Source of the DNA: Leuctra nigra | Lineage: Eukaryota; Arthropoda; Insecta; Plecoptera; Leuctridae | Assembly: GCA_934045905.1 (NCBI GenBank) | Contig: OW203764.1 | Location: forward strand, 21,319,685-21,383,684 | Direction: 5' to 3' | DNA length: 64,000 bases | Part shown: in pieces, positions 28,601-36,991 of the stretch | Numbering within the stretch: position 1 is the stretch's first letter | How the letters are laid out: each line of letters opens with the position of its first letter | Position numbers and translations under genes: made by a program | The notes under the pieces: generated by a model | Seen by the model: the letters and a program-made list of their open reading frames with translations, nothing else | The model's database searches: none | What the model was told of the DNA's origin: nothing

Positions 28601-31600
28601 TACTTAGCATCACCAAGGTATTGTTTAAAAATCAATCTTGTAACCTGCAGGCTGTTCAATTTACGCTTACAACGCCGCTAGGGTGTTACTAAGCAGCACC
28701 ATCCAGACCTTTCACCTGAATTCACTCTTTGCCAACCTAAACTTTCCAAAGTGAATCCACTAACTTCAATGTGCTACCTAGTTCTAGCTGATTTTCATTT
28801 TGTTGTGTTGGTGCTAGCGTAGTACATCATTTTCGTTGCCAATCTTCGCCACCATAGTCATTGTAAAGAAGATTTGAACAAACTGTACTTATAAACAGAT
28901 GAGTTCATATGAAAAAATAGGTGTTCTGGTTTTCATGTTTTCCTTGCAGTAAGATTATTTTGTTACTGTTAGGAAGTGACCTTGGCTTACAAGTCAATGT
29001 TAGGTGAAACAAGTCGCTCCTCACTCATCACTCATCGTTCAAAGTAAATAAAACCAGGAGAGGTAAATGAGAATAATTCGAGTGGAGAGCTCATCATTGC
29101 TCATTGTCATTACATATAGCCAGGGCCAGTTGTTTATGGTTTCCGCGATAAACGCGAAATGTTAAGAAACATGAATTTTCTTTCATATCTTTACGTTTCA
29201 TACACTCCTGATTCCAAATATATGTATCTTTTTCTCGCGAATTTTCGCGAAATTTGTGTTTTGTCGCGATATTGACGAATTCTCGCGATTTCACGCGATT
29301 TTGTCCCAAACTTACGTGTTTTGCAACATTTCCCGATTCCGAGTATATATTTTACGAAAATTTCCTCGATCTGTGTCTAAAGTACCACGAAATAGACAGA
29401 ATCACACTGTTTGCTTCGTAAGCTAGCTGTCAATGCCAGCCAAAGAGTGTATGGGGGTGCCAGCTGTTTGGCTGCTGAGCATGGGATGACGCATCTACAT
29501 GACCTTGAACAGGGGTGCGGATGCGCACGCGCCGAGTCTCGCTAGTGAGAAGTCGCTCGCTCGTCATATTTCACACTTATTCTTACAGAAATAATTTTTT
29601 TCCCATTTCACCACCAATCGCGAAAATTAACATAATTATCACCACCAATTCACCACTTTCAGAATGTTGAAAACGAATTTTGGCTTTTTTTATCACCACA
29701 AACAACTGGCTCTGCATATAGCGCTTCACAAAGAAGTTTGATGCATGAATCATAAGCAGGGCCAGTTGTTTATGGTTTTCACGATAAACGTGAAATGTTT
29801 AGAAACATGAATTTTCTTTCATATCTTTACGTTTCAGACACTCCTGATTCCAAATATATGTATCTTTTTCTCGCGAATTTTCGCGAAATTTGTGTTTTGA
29901 CGCGATATTGACAAATTCTCGCGATTTCACGCGATTTTGTCCCAAACCTACGTGTTTTGCAACATTTCCCGATTCCGAGTATATATTTTACGAAAATTTC
30001 CTCGATCTGTGTCTAAAGTACCACGAAATAGAAAGAATCACACTGTTTTCTTCGTAAGCCAGCTGTCAGTGCCAGCCAAAGAGTGTATGGGGGCTGATTG
30101 GCTGCTGATTGGCTGCTGAGCATGGAATGACGCATATACATGACCTTGAACAGGGGTGCGCATGCGCACGCGCCGAGTCTCGCTAGTGAGAGGTCGCTCG
30201 CGCATCATATTTCACACTTATTCTTACAAAAAAATAATTTTTTTTCAGGGACCCGAACCTTAATTAATAAAGGTTCCGGTTCCACAATTTTACTTTATAA
30301 AGGTTCGGGTTCCGGTTCCGGTTCTTAAACAAATAATCTTAAAGGTTCGGTTCCGGTTCCGGTTCCTGCATAAAGGTTCTGGGTTCCGGTTCCGGTTCTC
30401 AAATTTTAAATCAAACTATTATAAAACTTCAGTAATTACCAAAGATATTTAAGGGTATTACCTATGTAAAATTTAATGGAATTATTGGATTTGGATTTTC
30501 CTATGATTGCAAGCACAAGTGTAGGCAGTGTCTGTATGTCTGTATCACAGGATGGTGCGCAGAGTAAATATGAGAGGAGACAGTAGGTATAGTGGCTGCA
30601 ATGTTCTCCATAAGACAACGTAAACATTCATTTTATCTGAGCTATCATATTCAAATTGTCGGCAATGCAGTTCTCATCTCAGTAGTCAGATTCAAAATTG
30701 AAAACTCGAGCAGCGTTTGCATAATGAAGAATTATTAATTCTTATCAAGAATTAAAAATTTCTACAAAAATTACATATTGGAAATTTTATCAAAAAATAA
30801 ACTTTATACAACTTTGTGAATAATATTATATCCAAGTGATATACATGATTTTTTTATGAAAAGAAGGAACCTTAAAGAACCTTTAAGAACCTTTAAGAAC
30901 CTAATTGATTATAAAGGTTCGGGTTCCGGTTCCGGTTCTTTGGGAAAAAAGTATAACGGTTCCGGTTCCGAAATTATAAAGGTTCATACCGGTTCTAGGT
31001 TCCGGTTCCGGTTCCGGTTCGGGTCCCTGTTTTTTTTCCATTTCACAACAATCGCGAAAATTAACATAATTATCACCACCAATTCACCACTTTCAGAATT
31101 GTTGAAAACGAGTTTTGGCTTTTTTTATCACCACAAACAACTGGCTCTGATCTAAGCAATGTGTGCCGCTCTTTCATTGGGTCACTCAAGGTCTCTTGCC
31201 CCTCCCAACCATTATGCCCAACAGTAGGGTGATGATGATAGTGTCAACTCAAGTGTGATAATGAGTTTTGTGTGACTGATGAGTGACTGAGCGATTACCT
31301 ATCCGAGTCATGACTTGTATGAGTTGAACTTTCTGCACTGTGCTTTTACTCTTGAGACCAAAAGCTTACTGGACTGAAAGGCCTGAAAGTGTGACAAGGC
31401 ATAAGGCGCATATAAACAAGTGAAAAGTCCAGTAAAACAATAGAGAAAGGAAACGATGCATAGAATATGAATGAAAATGTTCGTAACAAACAAGGCTGAT
31501 AAAATTTGAACAGGTGTCCGTAAAATGTGAAAAAGTGCCAGCAAATTACAGGTCCCGGGATGCGATTACAACCCGCGTCCCTTGCCTGTCCGCCGCATTT

Positions 31601-34600
31601 GAGACTACTTTATTCTGTCTGTTTCAATATCAATCTATGCATTACGTGCTAGCTCAGCTCAGCTAGTGCATGTCACCACTAGAGCAAATATGAACTTAAA
31701 TTATGTGTTAGCCAATCACTATAATCTCGTACAAGAATTTGTTTTGGCATAGAACTACTTTTCATCGGGATACATATTACATGGCACAATCTCGGTACGT
31801 GGTGGAGGGGAGGCACAAAGCCGTACATAGTTCTACTTTTCAATACAGGAGGCGAATCCACTTTGGCCTCTCTAATTCTTTCATCACTCAAAAATGCATA
31901 TACAATTCCTAGTACTAGATAGATTCAGACAATACCACCATGCATTGCCACTCGCCCCCAATTCTAGCAAATGGTTATCTTCTTAATATGTAACATTGAT
32001 GCAATTTAGGATGACCACTGCTTTTGGCATGGGACTGAGGGGGTAGTAGGGTTTATGTTGATACTCTTTGAATGAAACGATTTTGTTTCTCTCCGTACCA
32101 GCCGGGCTCTCGCTGAAGCATCACCGTACTTCGAAGCTCTGAAGCGGAAAGATGTCGAAGTGTTGTTCTGCTATGAACCTTACGATGAACTCGTTCTGAT
32201 GCAACTAAGACAGTTCAATGAACACAATCTGATCTCGGTTGAGAAGGAGATGCGGCAGGATAAGGAGGCGGAAGATCTCACAGACTTAGGTACAGTATAA
32301 ACAAACAATCGATAATTTATATAATATTGTACTTGATCCATTGTGACGTTTATTTTGAACGTCACATTTTACCGCGCTTTGCTTGAGCACCTAGCCTATC
32401 TAGTGCTGCCGCCTAGCGAGATCGTTGGGTACTAAGTACTTATGTCAGATGAAAGTGGGCGAGACTGTCAATAACTGCACGATGTATTTATGACAAGTTT
32501 TGATCAGAAACAGGTATTTATTAATAGTTAATGATGTAATGTACTGTTTGATTTGCGCATGTGCAATCAAGGAGCAGTGAGAGCGTTTCCGCAGAGGATT
32601 CGTTCTCTTGCTGCGGTGTTCTTGAACTGTGAAGTCGCTTTTAGCTCTCGTGTTTCTTGGATCCGAATCTTGCATTGGTATTGGATTTTGTGATATCGCG
32701 AATTGTATTTGTGATATTTATTTCGATTAGGATCAATCTCTTTGTGCTTATGCCTTAACCCTGTTTGGGACGCGTTGAATGTAACTAGTTGTTGCATTAC
32801 GTAGTGTGGAATTTAAAGTAAAATAGGCGTAGAAACTCGACTTTTAGCAACCACGTTTTTCGTTGCATTGCATTCGAGCTTGGCCAGGTTTGAATGCACG
32901 GGGAAGCTGTTTCACAGGCTAAAGACATCGCAGCAAGTAGCATTTGTTTAGACCATAAACCTATCTAAATTTCATGTGTTTCGAATTGTTAAACCTGAAA
33001 ATTTGAATAAGGTAAGAGGAAGTTTCCATAAATTTAATTATTAAATATGCAGCTTGCTGCCAGACAATTTTGAGGAGAGTGATGGGGCTAGATATTAGTA
33101 GTCGCCATTTTGTGTACTAGGTATTTGTAATTGTAACATTTTTGCTAAGAACGAAGTTAGTTCTTATTCTTGCTATTTCTCTGGAATGTTTTATGAGTTG
33201 AAGATAATCAGTTTATAATTGTGAGCCTACATTGCCTCAGATATCACAGTTGTAATTTCATTCCATCCATTATCTGGACTTTTGTTTCATGAATAGGTAT
33301 TTAATGACCTTGACCTTGGTTCAATAAATAACTTTTGTTCACTTTGTAATAGAGAGTATTCTTGTATTTTGCATTCCACAATGCCACTGGTTTAGTTCCT
33401 GGTTTCCCTACATATGTATTTTTCTATTTCTTCGCTCCGAGTACGAACGTCTGCGACATTCTTCACTGCCAGCTAGCCAGGCCGGGAGAAGTAAAGGATT
33501 GCGGGAGGTTAAACCCGTAACACCATTTAATAATGAAATTTACATGAGGCACCTGATCAATCATTTTAAAAGTTCTGTTATTGAAACCTACATGTAGTTT
33601 TACTTGTCAACAACTCTCCTAGTTTGATCATATTTCAAGGTACTACCGTTTTACTTGGGTACGACATGGCCATATTTGTGATAAATATTGGTATTCATTC
33701 ACACAAGTTCAATACGAATGTTAATACATATATCACTTTTAAATTAATGCCGCATTATATCTACCTACTTTGTTTCATAATGTATTGCGGTACTTCATAT
33801 CAGTCTTTTCAGTTCACCATTTCAGTTATGGTTTCAAAGAAAGTTTGTCAGTTCGTTGAGTTGTTAACCTTCAATTTAAATTCTACTTGCAAACATAAGA
33901 CATGATATAATTGTCTGCTCACCAGGTGGCAACAGCTTGCTACGCACCGAGATCGAGAACCTCTTGCCGTGGGTGAAGCAACAGTTGACGGGCAAGGTAC
34001 ACACGGTGCGAGTGACCCGCCGCCTCGACTCGCATCCTTGCGTTGTGACGGTCGAGGAGATGGCCGCAGCCAGACACTTCATCCGCACTCAGTCTCACCA
34101 GCTACCCGAGGAGAGCCGCTACTCTCTGCTCCAGCCGCAGTTGGAGCTTAATCCCAGGTTGGCAACAAAGATTTATATTACCAGTTCGAACAGCAAGTTG
34201 TTGCTTCATCTTTAATTTGTGCTGTTATGCGTTGCTATAATATTGCTTTCATATCTTTTCAGTCATCCAATTATCAAGAAACTTAGCAAACTGATAACTA
34301 CGAATCCTAAACTAGCTGAACTGGTGACACAACAGGTAAAGTACCATTTTCTCAGGTTCACTTTCTTTTGCTTAAAATATACGTAGTTGTTTATGAGGAG
34401 TATTTGTTTGATTTATTTTTAAAAAAAAGTCTACTATAAAAGTACAAACAGTAGAATTATTTTGTAGTTACCCTACAAATAAATCTTACCTTTGAGTTGC
34501 CTGCTAGAGAACTCTTATTATATCTGTTAGGATATACATACATGTGTATATAAAGATAGAAAATGTATAGTCCAGTCAAATAAGAGTTTTACCCAAAACA

Positions 34601-35548
34601 AATTGTATGTAACACTTGTTTTTTTTTTGGAATGGTGAAATTTTCTGACAATCTCAGATGGAAAGATGAACTGCAAATTTAAAAGATTTTCAAAATTAAA
34701 AAAAAAGTTTTGTTGGCATTATTCTTTTTAAAAAAATGCCCTCAACATATCCAAAATCTTCCAAAATCAGTGCACCTAAAGTACATTTTTACGCTCTTTA
34801 CATTAATTCCGTATGGTTATTCCATCTTGCAAAATAAAATGTGTTTCATGTAACTCCGATTTTGACAAAACTTGGGAGAATTGTTCATCATCATAAAGAA
34901 ACTCATGACTCTTGGAGCGGTTTTCTCTAAGTCTCATGGTTTGGGAAATTCGAAAAGTCAGATTTTAGTCAGATTTATATGAATACGACGGAAATATGGC
35001 CCTTCGAAAAGTCAGATTTTAGTCAGATTTACGAATTTAGTCGCTTTGAGTAAAAATTGATGTTTTGCAAAATATCTGTCATATTCAGTATTCTATTGAA
35101 TATTAAATACCAAATCTAAGTTTTGAATGTAGATTATAATTCATTAGAATTAAATTATTACTAAAATAAGAGTGTCATATATATAGAATATATAACATAA
35201 ATGTACCAATTTCCTCGGAAGAGGGTCAAAGGTTACAAATAAACAAATACAAATACAAAAATGTCCCTTCAAAAAGTCATGTTTTAGTCAGATGTATATG
35301 ATTTTAAACTTTGAGTGTAGTTTGACAATTTGCGACGTTCATATTTCCCAAACGATGAGATTAAAGTATAAAATCCATGCCAAAGGAGCGAAAAGGAGTC
35401 ATTATAACCAAGTCGCTAATTGTTTGGTTTGCTGAACTGCTTGCAGTTGTTCTCCAATGCAATGGTCTCAGCCGGACTAGTCGAAGATCCTCGCACTCTC
35501 GTATCCAGCATGAACGAACTTCTCACGCTCGCACTGGAAACTCACTGA
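1651..35548 (+). CDS. Trap1: TRAP1, mitochondrial HSP90 (heat shock protein 75 kDa), 15 coding exons
   Basis: Coding exons: 1651-1774, 8581-8682, 12021-12103, 13978-14139, 18062-18133, 22503-22669, 25346-25455, 26823-27059, 27986-28099, 28187-28256, 28342-28617, 32102-32289, 33926-34157, 34263-34335, 35447-35548. All join in phase at GT-AG borders to give 703 codons plus TGA; human TRAP1 is 704 aa. The first ~40 residues are Arg/Leu-rich with few acids, typical of a mitochondrial presequence. The GHKL ATPase domain shows [14 protein letters not shown] (E108, N112), DTGVGMT (158-164) and GQFGVGFY (201-208). The middle domain has the LNLSREL loop, whose Arg (about 404) contacts ATP gamma-phosphate in the family. 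The C-terminal dimerisation part ends in exon 15. TRAP1 is an ATP-dependent chaperone of the mitochondrial matrix. ATG ATG at 1651 and 1654 leaves the start uncertain by one codon. Introns make up 94% of the span and are full of mobile DNA. Confidence 0.95.
2442..3070 (+). mobile_element. Non-autonomous Helitron/Helentron-like element, copy 1
   Basis: The copy opens with TTGAGCGAGCGAAGCAAGCG and closes with TGCTCGCTCATC, a CGCTCA/TGAGCG-type hairpin and CCTAG followed by T. The 5' TGAGCGAGC and the 3' GCTCGCTCA form subterminal inverted repeats. The interior is AT-rich with repeated phrases about 'ttgg-ttcaaattta'. No Rep/helicase coding was seen. It is shorter than the other copies and probably internally deleted. 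Confidence 0.5.
3167..4170 (+). mobile_element. Non-autonomous Helitron/Helentron-like element, copy 2
   Basis: The 5' end is TTGAGCGAGCGTAGCGAGCG, a subfamily with T in place of A in the linker. It is followed by a 27-base T run (about 3228-3254) and diverged internal sequence. The 3' end is the CGCTCA...TGAGCG hairpin and CCTAG|T. Most differences from copy 1 are interior; the termini are conserved. Confidence 0.5.
4330..4840 (-). mobile_element. Reversed, decayed partial Helentron-like copy
   Basis: Read on the minus strand, the right end contains a degenerate form of the family 5' end (TGAGTGAGCAACTCC) followed by the 'ctcttttggcac' phrase found at the start of other copies. The left limit is approximate because the 3' hairpin is not visible. 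Confidence 0.4.
5381..5634. mobile_element. Small inverted-repeat element, CTCAGAGGTA family, copy 1
   Basis: ACCTCAGAGGTAGAAGGCC at the left is matched by an imperfect inverted CTTCCACCTCTGTGGT at the right. A related copy lies at 38565-38814 and shares the phrase 'gcaaaatcgagaaa.tggact'. No coding capacity and no clear target duplication. Confidence 0.4.
6230..6760. repeat. Diverged dispersed repeat with reiterated ACGGCTGGACCGATT phrases
   Basis: The phrase ACGGCTGRACCGATY followed by GAACGAAA or similar occurs three times here, with 'aaccggaagtga.gtca' between. This looks like an old repeat whose own segments are internally repeated. A 23-bp tandem duplication (catattatttatagcattaa) lies near 6700-6745. 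The class is unclear. Confidence 0.35.
6861..7219. mobile_element. Foldback element with near-perfect ~147-bp arms
   Basis: The left arm 6861-7007 and right arm 7072-7219 are inverted copies. By eye they differ only by one base substitution and one base in an A/T run. The loop is 64 nt. Each arm contains CTTGGC and AGTAGTGATATC blocks. Such arms would fold into a long hairpin in TRAP1 pre-mRNA. No target duplication is clear. Confidence 0.7.
8033..8154. mobile_element. Short inverted-repeat element (CCTATTCTAGAA ends)
   Basis: CCTATTCTAGAA at 8033 is mirrored by TTCTAGAATAGG ending at 8154, and 'aattcccaattcc' by 'ggaattggga' further in. The element is about 122 bp and non-coding. Confidence 0.45.
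8743..9522. mobile_element. Non-autonomous hAT-type element, 8-bp duplication GATATACT
   Basis: The termini are CAGAGATGGGCA and its exact inverse TGCCCATCTCTG. The element is flanked by GATATACT at 8735-8742 and 9523-9530. Inside each end are many degenerate copies of AGATAGAAGATACAAGAT-like words, a subterminal repeat array typical of hAT transposase binding regions. No transposase frame was found. Confidence 0.8.
10345..10701. mobile_element. Foldback element, GGTAGTGAG family, copy 1
   Basis: The two arms, about 155 bp each, are inverted copies with a few percent differences. They share the phrase TTTAATCGATTTTTATCAAT near each end and 'gtccaacagg' near the centre. A second family member is at 20868-21226. 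Ends are approximate. Confidence 0.6.
11219..11242. repeat. 24-base C homopolymer in a GC-rich island
   Basis: An uninterrupted C run sits inside the GC-rich stretch of TRAP1 intron 2. It creates chance poly-Pro or poly-Gly reading frames on both strands, which I do not call as genes. Confidence 0.7.
12104..13977 (+). other. TRAP1 intron 3 (1.9 kb)
   Basis: The left half shows nothing recognised. A relatively GC-rich stretch at about 12950-13200 looks unlike the surrounding repeats. A reversed partial Helentron-like copy (about 13495-13885) lies just before the exon 4 acceptor. Confidence 0.6.
13495..13885 (-). mobile_element. Reversed partial Helentron-like copy
   Basis: On the minus strand it reads 'cgctcttttggcacggacctctg', a T/TTG-rich run, then 'caccgatcgatctgaaattttgcac' split across the family pattern, as in copies at 16393 and 63474. 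The extreme 5' TTGAGCGAGCG is missing, so the copy is truncated. It ends about 90 bp before TRAP1 exon 4. Confidence 0.45.
14140..18061 (+). other. TRAP1 intron 4 (3.9 kb)
   Basis: It holds an 18-base C run (14706-14723), a relatively GC-rich stretch at about 15600-15850, and a composite Helentron-like insertion (16393-17721). Elsewhere the sequence is AT-rich without recognised elements. Confidence 0.6.
16393..17721 (+). mobile_element. Composite Helentron-like insertion (two 3' ends)
   Basis: It begins TTGAGCGAGCGAAGCGAGCG at about 16394. A first 3'-type segment, GTGCTCGCTCATCAACGCG, is reached at about 17268-17285 but breaks off and continues directly into interior-type sequence. The block ends with a second complete 3' end (hairpin plus CCTAG|T) at 17721. 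This suggests insertion or recombination between two copies. Confidence 0.5.
18300..18805 (+). repeat. Minisatellite, ~24-bp unit with 122-bp higher-order period
   Basis: The basic unit resembles GAGGGAGGACAGTTTACCGA plus ACAT. Variants with CAATTTACTGGAG and GTTTACCGAACACGGGG alternate in order. A block beginning GGGAGGAAAG at 18541 recurs at 18663 with the same succession of variants, giving a 122-bp higher-order unit. G runs of 15 (18397-18411) and 22 (18442-18463) interrupt the left part. The array keeps one frame open for a long way, but it follows the TRAP1 donor and is not called coding. Confidence 0.75.
19442..19856. mobile_element. Non-autonomous hAT-type element, duplication GTATATAC/GTATATAA
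   Basis: The left end CAACATGGCGTAT pairs imperfectly with the right end ATACGCCCTTG. The flanks GTATATAC (19434-19441) and GTATATAA (19857-19864) match at 7 of 8 bases. Two GC-rich mini-palindromes of the form GGGG.GCATAG.CCCC followed by AAAATTTT lie at 19522-19543 and 19676-19705. A 19-base G run is at 19824-19842. Confidence 0.55.
20868..21226. mobile_element. Foldback element, GGTAGTGAG family, copy 2
   Basis: This is the same architecture as 10345-10701: outer TTTGACCTTGAAGAG and AATCGATTTTTATCAATATC, central inverted TTTAGTGCC/GGCACTAAA with CGTCTGTAGGAC. It is more diverged between arms than copy 1. Confidence 0.55.
21706..22324. mobile_element. Inverted-repeat element flanked by ATAT
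   Basis: GGGTGATTCTAAGCAAACAG at the left is exactly inverted at the right end. ATAT directly flanks both sides (21702-21705, 22325-22328), though this is part of a palindrome and may not be a true target duplication. The interior repeats the phrase 'tttgtcattctc.tggca' several times. Confidence 0.5.
22950..23555. mobile_element. Cluster of nested or adjacent foldback elements
   Basis: Three inverted pairs are visible. CACATAAAATGAGAACTTTC at 22950 pairs with its inverse near 23080-23097, with GTGACAAGCTTCTCATCTC inside it also inverted. CGATATCGTT near 23112 pairs with AACGATATC near 23360. GAAACCGTTTATG near 23420 pairs with 'ataaacggtttc' near 23505. The third resembles the outer arms of the element at 58377-58712. 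Confidence 0.5.
23660..24550 (+). mobile_element. Non-autonomous Helitron/Helentron-like element, complete copy
   Basis: It begins TTGAGCGAGCGTAGCGAGCG and ends with CGTGCTCGCTCATCAACGCG, a TGAGCG-like (here AGAGCG) stem and TTTTCCTAG followed by T. At about 0.9 kb this looks like a simple complete non-autonomous copy. It shares the T-type linker with the copy at 3167. Confidence 0.55.
24859..25272. mobile_element. Inverted-repeat element (ACAATAGACAACATCA ends)
   Basis: The 21-bp ends match as inverted repeats with one mismatch. CAT flanks both sides (a possible 3-bp duplication). The element is about 0.41 kb with a GC-rich patch near 24890-24960. No coding seen. Confidence 0.5.
25663..26083. 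mobile_element. Inverted-repeat element with GTTGGAG duplication
   Basis: The ends CTACGATCACCACACTTTAC are exact inverses for more than 35 bp. GTTGGAG flanks both sides (25656-25662, 26084-26090). The interior is GC-richer, with a GGGCCGCC-like patch. An open frame covers much of the minus strand but begins with GTG and resembles nothing I know. Confidence 0.6.
26097..26282. mobile_element. Foldback element, TAGACCACTTTAAAAATTA ends
   Basis: The 186-bp sequence is almost entirely two inverted arms, about 94% alike by eye, meeting near ACAAGGGGACCTGG. The ends begin with TA, as in TA-targeting elements. Confidence 0.6.
27060..27985 (+). other. TRAP1 intron 8 with foldback at 27577-27843
   Basis: A foldback with CAGGGATGT.GTACATTTTG ends lies at 27577-27843; its arms differ at many positions. 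Eight-base flanks do not match, so a hAT origin, suggested by the CAGGG end, is not supported. The rest shows nothing recognised. Confidence 0.5.
29121..29714. mobile_element. Non-autonomous hAT-type element A1, duplication CATATAGC
   Basis: The left end CAGGGCCAGTTGTTT and right end AAACAACTGGCTCTG are inverted with one mismatch. CATATAGC flanks both sides (29113-29120, 29715-29722). The interior repeats TCGCGA-type words (CGCGAATTTTCGCGAAATT). No transposase frame. Confidence 0.8.
29757..31149. mobile_element. Second copy of the same hAT family (A2), interrupted
   Basis: It is collinear with the element at 29121-29714, including CAGGGCCAGTTGTTT and CAAACAACTGGCTCTG ends, but split by a 784-bp insertion after 'aaataatttt'. 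Flanks ATCATAAG and ATCTAAGC are a diverged or absent duplication. Two copies only 42 bp apart suggest repeated local insertion or duplication. Confidence 0.7.
30246..31029. mobile_element. hAT-type element nested in A2, duplication of eight T
   Basis: The left end CAGGGACCCGAACCT and the right end GGTTCGGGTCCCTG are inverted. Eight T bases flank each side (30238-30245, 31030-31037). The intact sister A1 shows the uninterrupted T run, a natural empty site. Both ends carry arrays of GGTTCC/GGTTCCGGTTCC, which create meaningless Gly-Ser reading frames. No transposase. Confidence 0.75.
32290..33925 (+). other. TRAP1 intron 12 containing a solo LTR
   Basis: Most of this intron is the LTR at 32342-33522. 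The remaining 0.4 kb before exon 13 shows nothing recognised. Confidence 0.6.
32342..33522 (+). mobile_element. Probable solo LTR of an LTR retrotransposon
   Basis: The 1181-bp segment begins TGTGACG, ends CGTAACA (TGT...ACA) and is flanked by CCAT on both sides (32338-32341, 33523-33526). A TTCAATAAATAA signal at about 33320 followed by a T/G-rich stretch looks like an LTR polyadenylation region. No gag-pol coding and no second LTR are present, which fits recombination to a solo LTR. Four-base flanks could arise by chance, so the ends are likely but not certain. Confidence 0.55.
34336..35446 (+). other. TRAP1 intron 14 with short dispersed repeats
   Basis: The phrase AAAAGTCAGATTTTAGTCAG occurs at about 34954 and 35001 and in diverged form at about 35275. 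The right end (35370-35400) reads like the reversed start of the Helentron-like family ('atgccaaaggagcgaaaagg'). No gene seen. Confidence 0.45.
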
Positions 35549-36036
35549 GGTAAGGCATCTCCCGAGGTCGCTACTCGCTAACTCGCAACTTGAGAGACAT
35601 TCCTCAGGCAGAGGTTTACTGAGTCTGTCATTACTGCTGAGTGCTGAGACATGCATTCTGGCATTACTTACGGAGTCATTTATCTTGAATATTTCATGTT
35701 CAGTTCGATACAAACTCTGCTAGAACTCTCTTTAAAACCTTTAGTAATTCTAAGGAAATTTTGTGATTATTATTCATAAAAGTGTATTTACCTATGTTTT
35801 ACCTATTTACCTATCTACTTGTTTTACCTATTATTGTATGTATTAATTTTAAGCTTCATTCACAACAGAGTGGTTGTTATTTTGTGGAAAAGTTTTGTTG
35901 CTACTTAGTTGAAAGACTGTGACTTGCGTTTTCTCTCAGGGTCAATACAATAGGTTTTCTTTGGTTGAAAATAATGCCTGTTATGCAAAACCGCTCTGCT
36001 ATGAATTATGCTTTACGCTAATGACTTATGTTGTAC

Positions 36037-36042
36037 AATAAA
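36037..36042 (+). terminator. TRAP1 polyadenylation signal AATAAA
   Basis: AATAAA lies 489 bp after the TRAP1 stop codon in an AT-rich stretch, the first canonical hexamer in a plausible 3' UTR position. Confidence 0.6.
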
Positions 36043-36887
36043 ACAATATTTAGTATATTTATTAATGCAACTGAATTGTTTGTGAGTTCACCTTGACCAC
36101 TCTGTAGGAATTTCTGATGTCCTCACATCATTTTAAAATGAAATGATTCGACCCAGGTCCATGGGGGGATCTTGTCATATGATACAACCCCTAGAGTGAC
36201 ATTTTGTCCATCTACAATATAGGTAGTGTCTACTTCCTACTTTATACTTTGCTAAAAAAAAGGAAGGAGTGATCTTGCTCATATTGTCCATTAGATGCAT
36301 GGTCAATATATGATTTCCTGTAGTATATCATTTTATATCTTTTATCTATTAGCTAAATAGAACTAAACCTACCACATAATGCAGTAAAGTAATCCTTTCT
36401 CATACCACACTATAATAACGTGAACTTGAAACTGGGCTGGGGTATACTTTTATGCCCTGCTTCATTGTGTCTTTACTTATCATATCATACATTCTGGAAA
36501 TTGATTGGATTAACTTATCAATCTATTTGAGACACAATGAAATAAAGTAAATTAATGCATTGATTGATAAGCAGAGTTTATCTTAATAGCACCAATACAA
36601 AGGCTCTAAGCAATGATTAGACTCTCACTGCTCTGAATCCCAAGTCAAGGATCATAATCAGGACTCTGATCATCGCTCCATTTCCACGGCTTAATTCAAT
36701 GCCACGACACATGAGCAGGAGGTAATTCCCTTCAGTTAAGATTATCTAACAAGGAGTGTAGGCACTCCTATCGCACCCCCTACCTCCCTCCTACCTCCTA
36801 CCTCCTATCGGTACCCCCTATTACGACTACCAGTCGTACAAAGACGTAGTATAAGTTGCATAAAATATAGATATTTGTATACAGAGG

Positions 36888-36991
36888 CAGTGGCGTCGGA
36901 ACCGGCGGGGGGCAGCAGGGGCACGTGCAGATCCTACGCAAAATGTGCCCCCCCCCCCCCCCCCTGAGAAAATAGACTTCCGACGCCACTG
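36888..36991. mobile_element. Tiny hAT-type MITE (104 bp), duplication TACAGAGG
   Basis: CAGTGGCGTCGGA is exactly inverted at the right end (TCCGACGCCACTG). TACAGAGG flanks both sides (36880-36887, 36992-36999). The interior is GC-rich and includes a 17-base C run. Confidence 0.8.

Larger units (their letters stand above)
28618..32101 (+). other. TRAP1 intron 11 (3.5 kb)
   Basis: Most of 29113-31157 is three related or nested hAT-type elements. The flanking parts (28618-29112 and 31158-32101) show no recognised gene or repeat. Confidence 0.6.

Noticed and set aside
30140..31155. Gly-Ser-rich reading frames
   Set aside because: They arise from GGTTCC arrays of a nested hAT-type element and have no gene structure.
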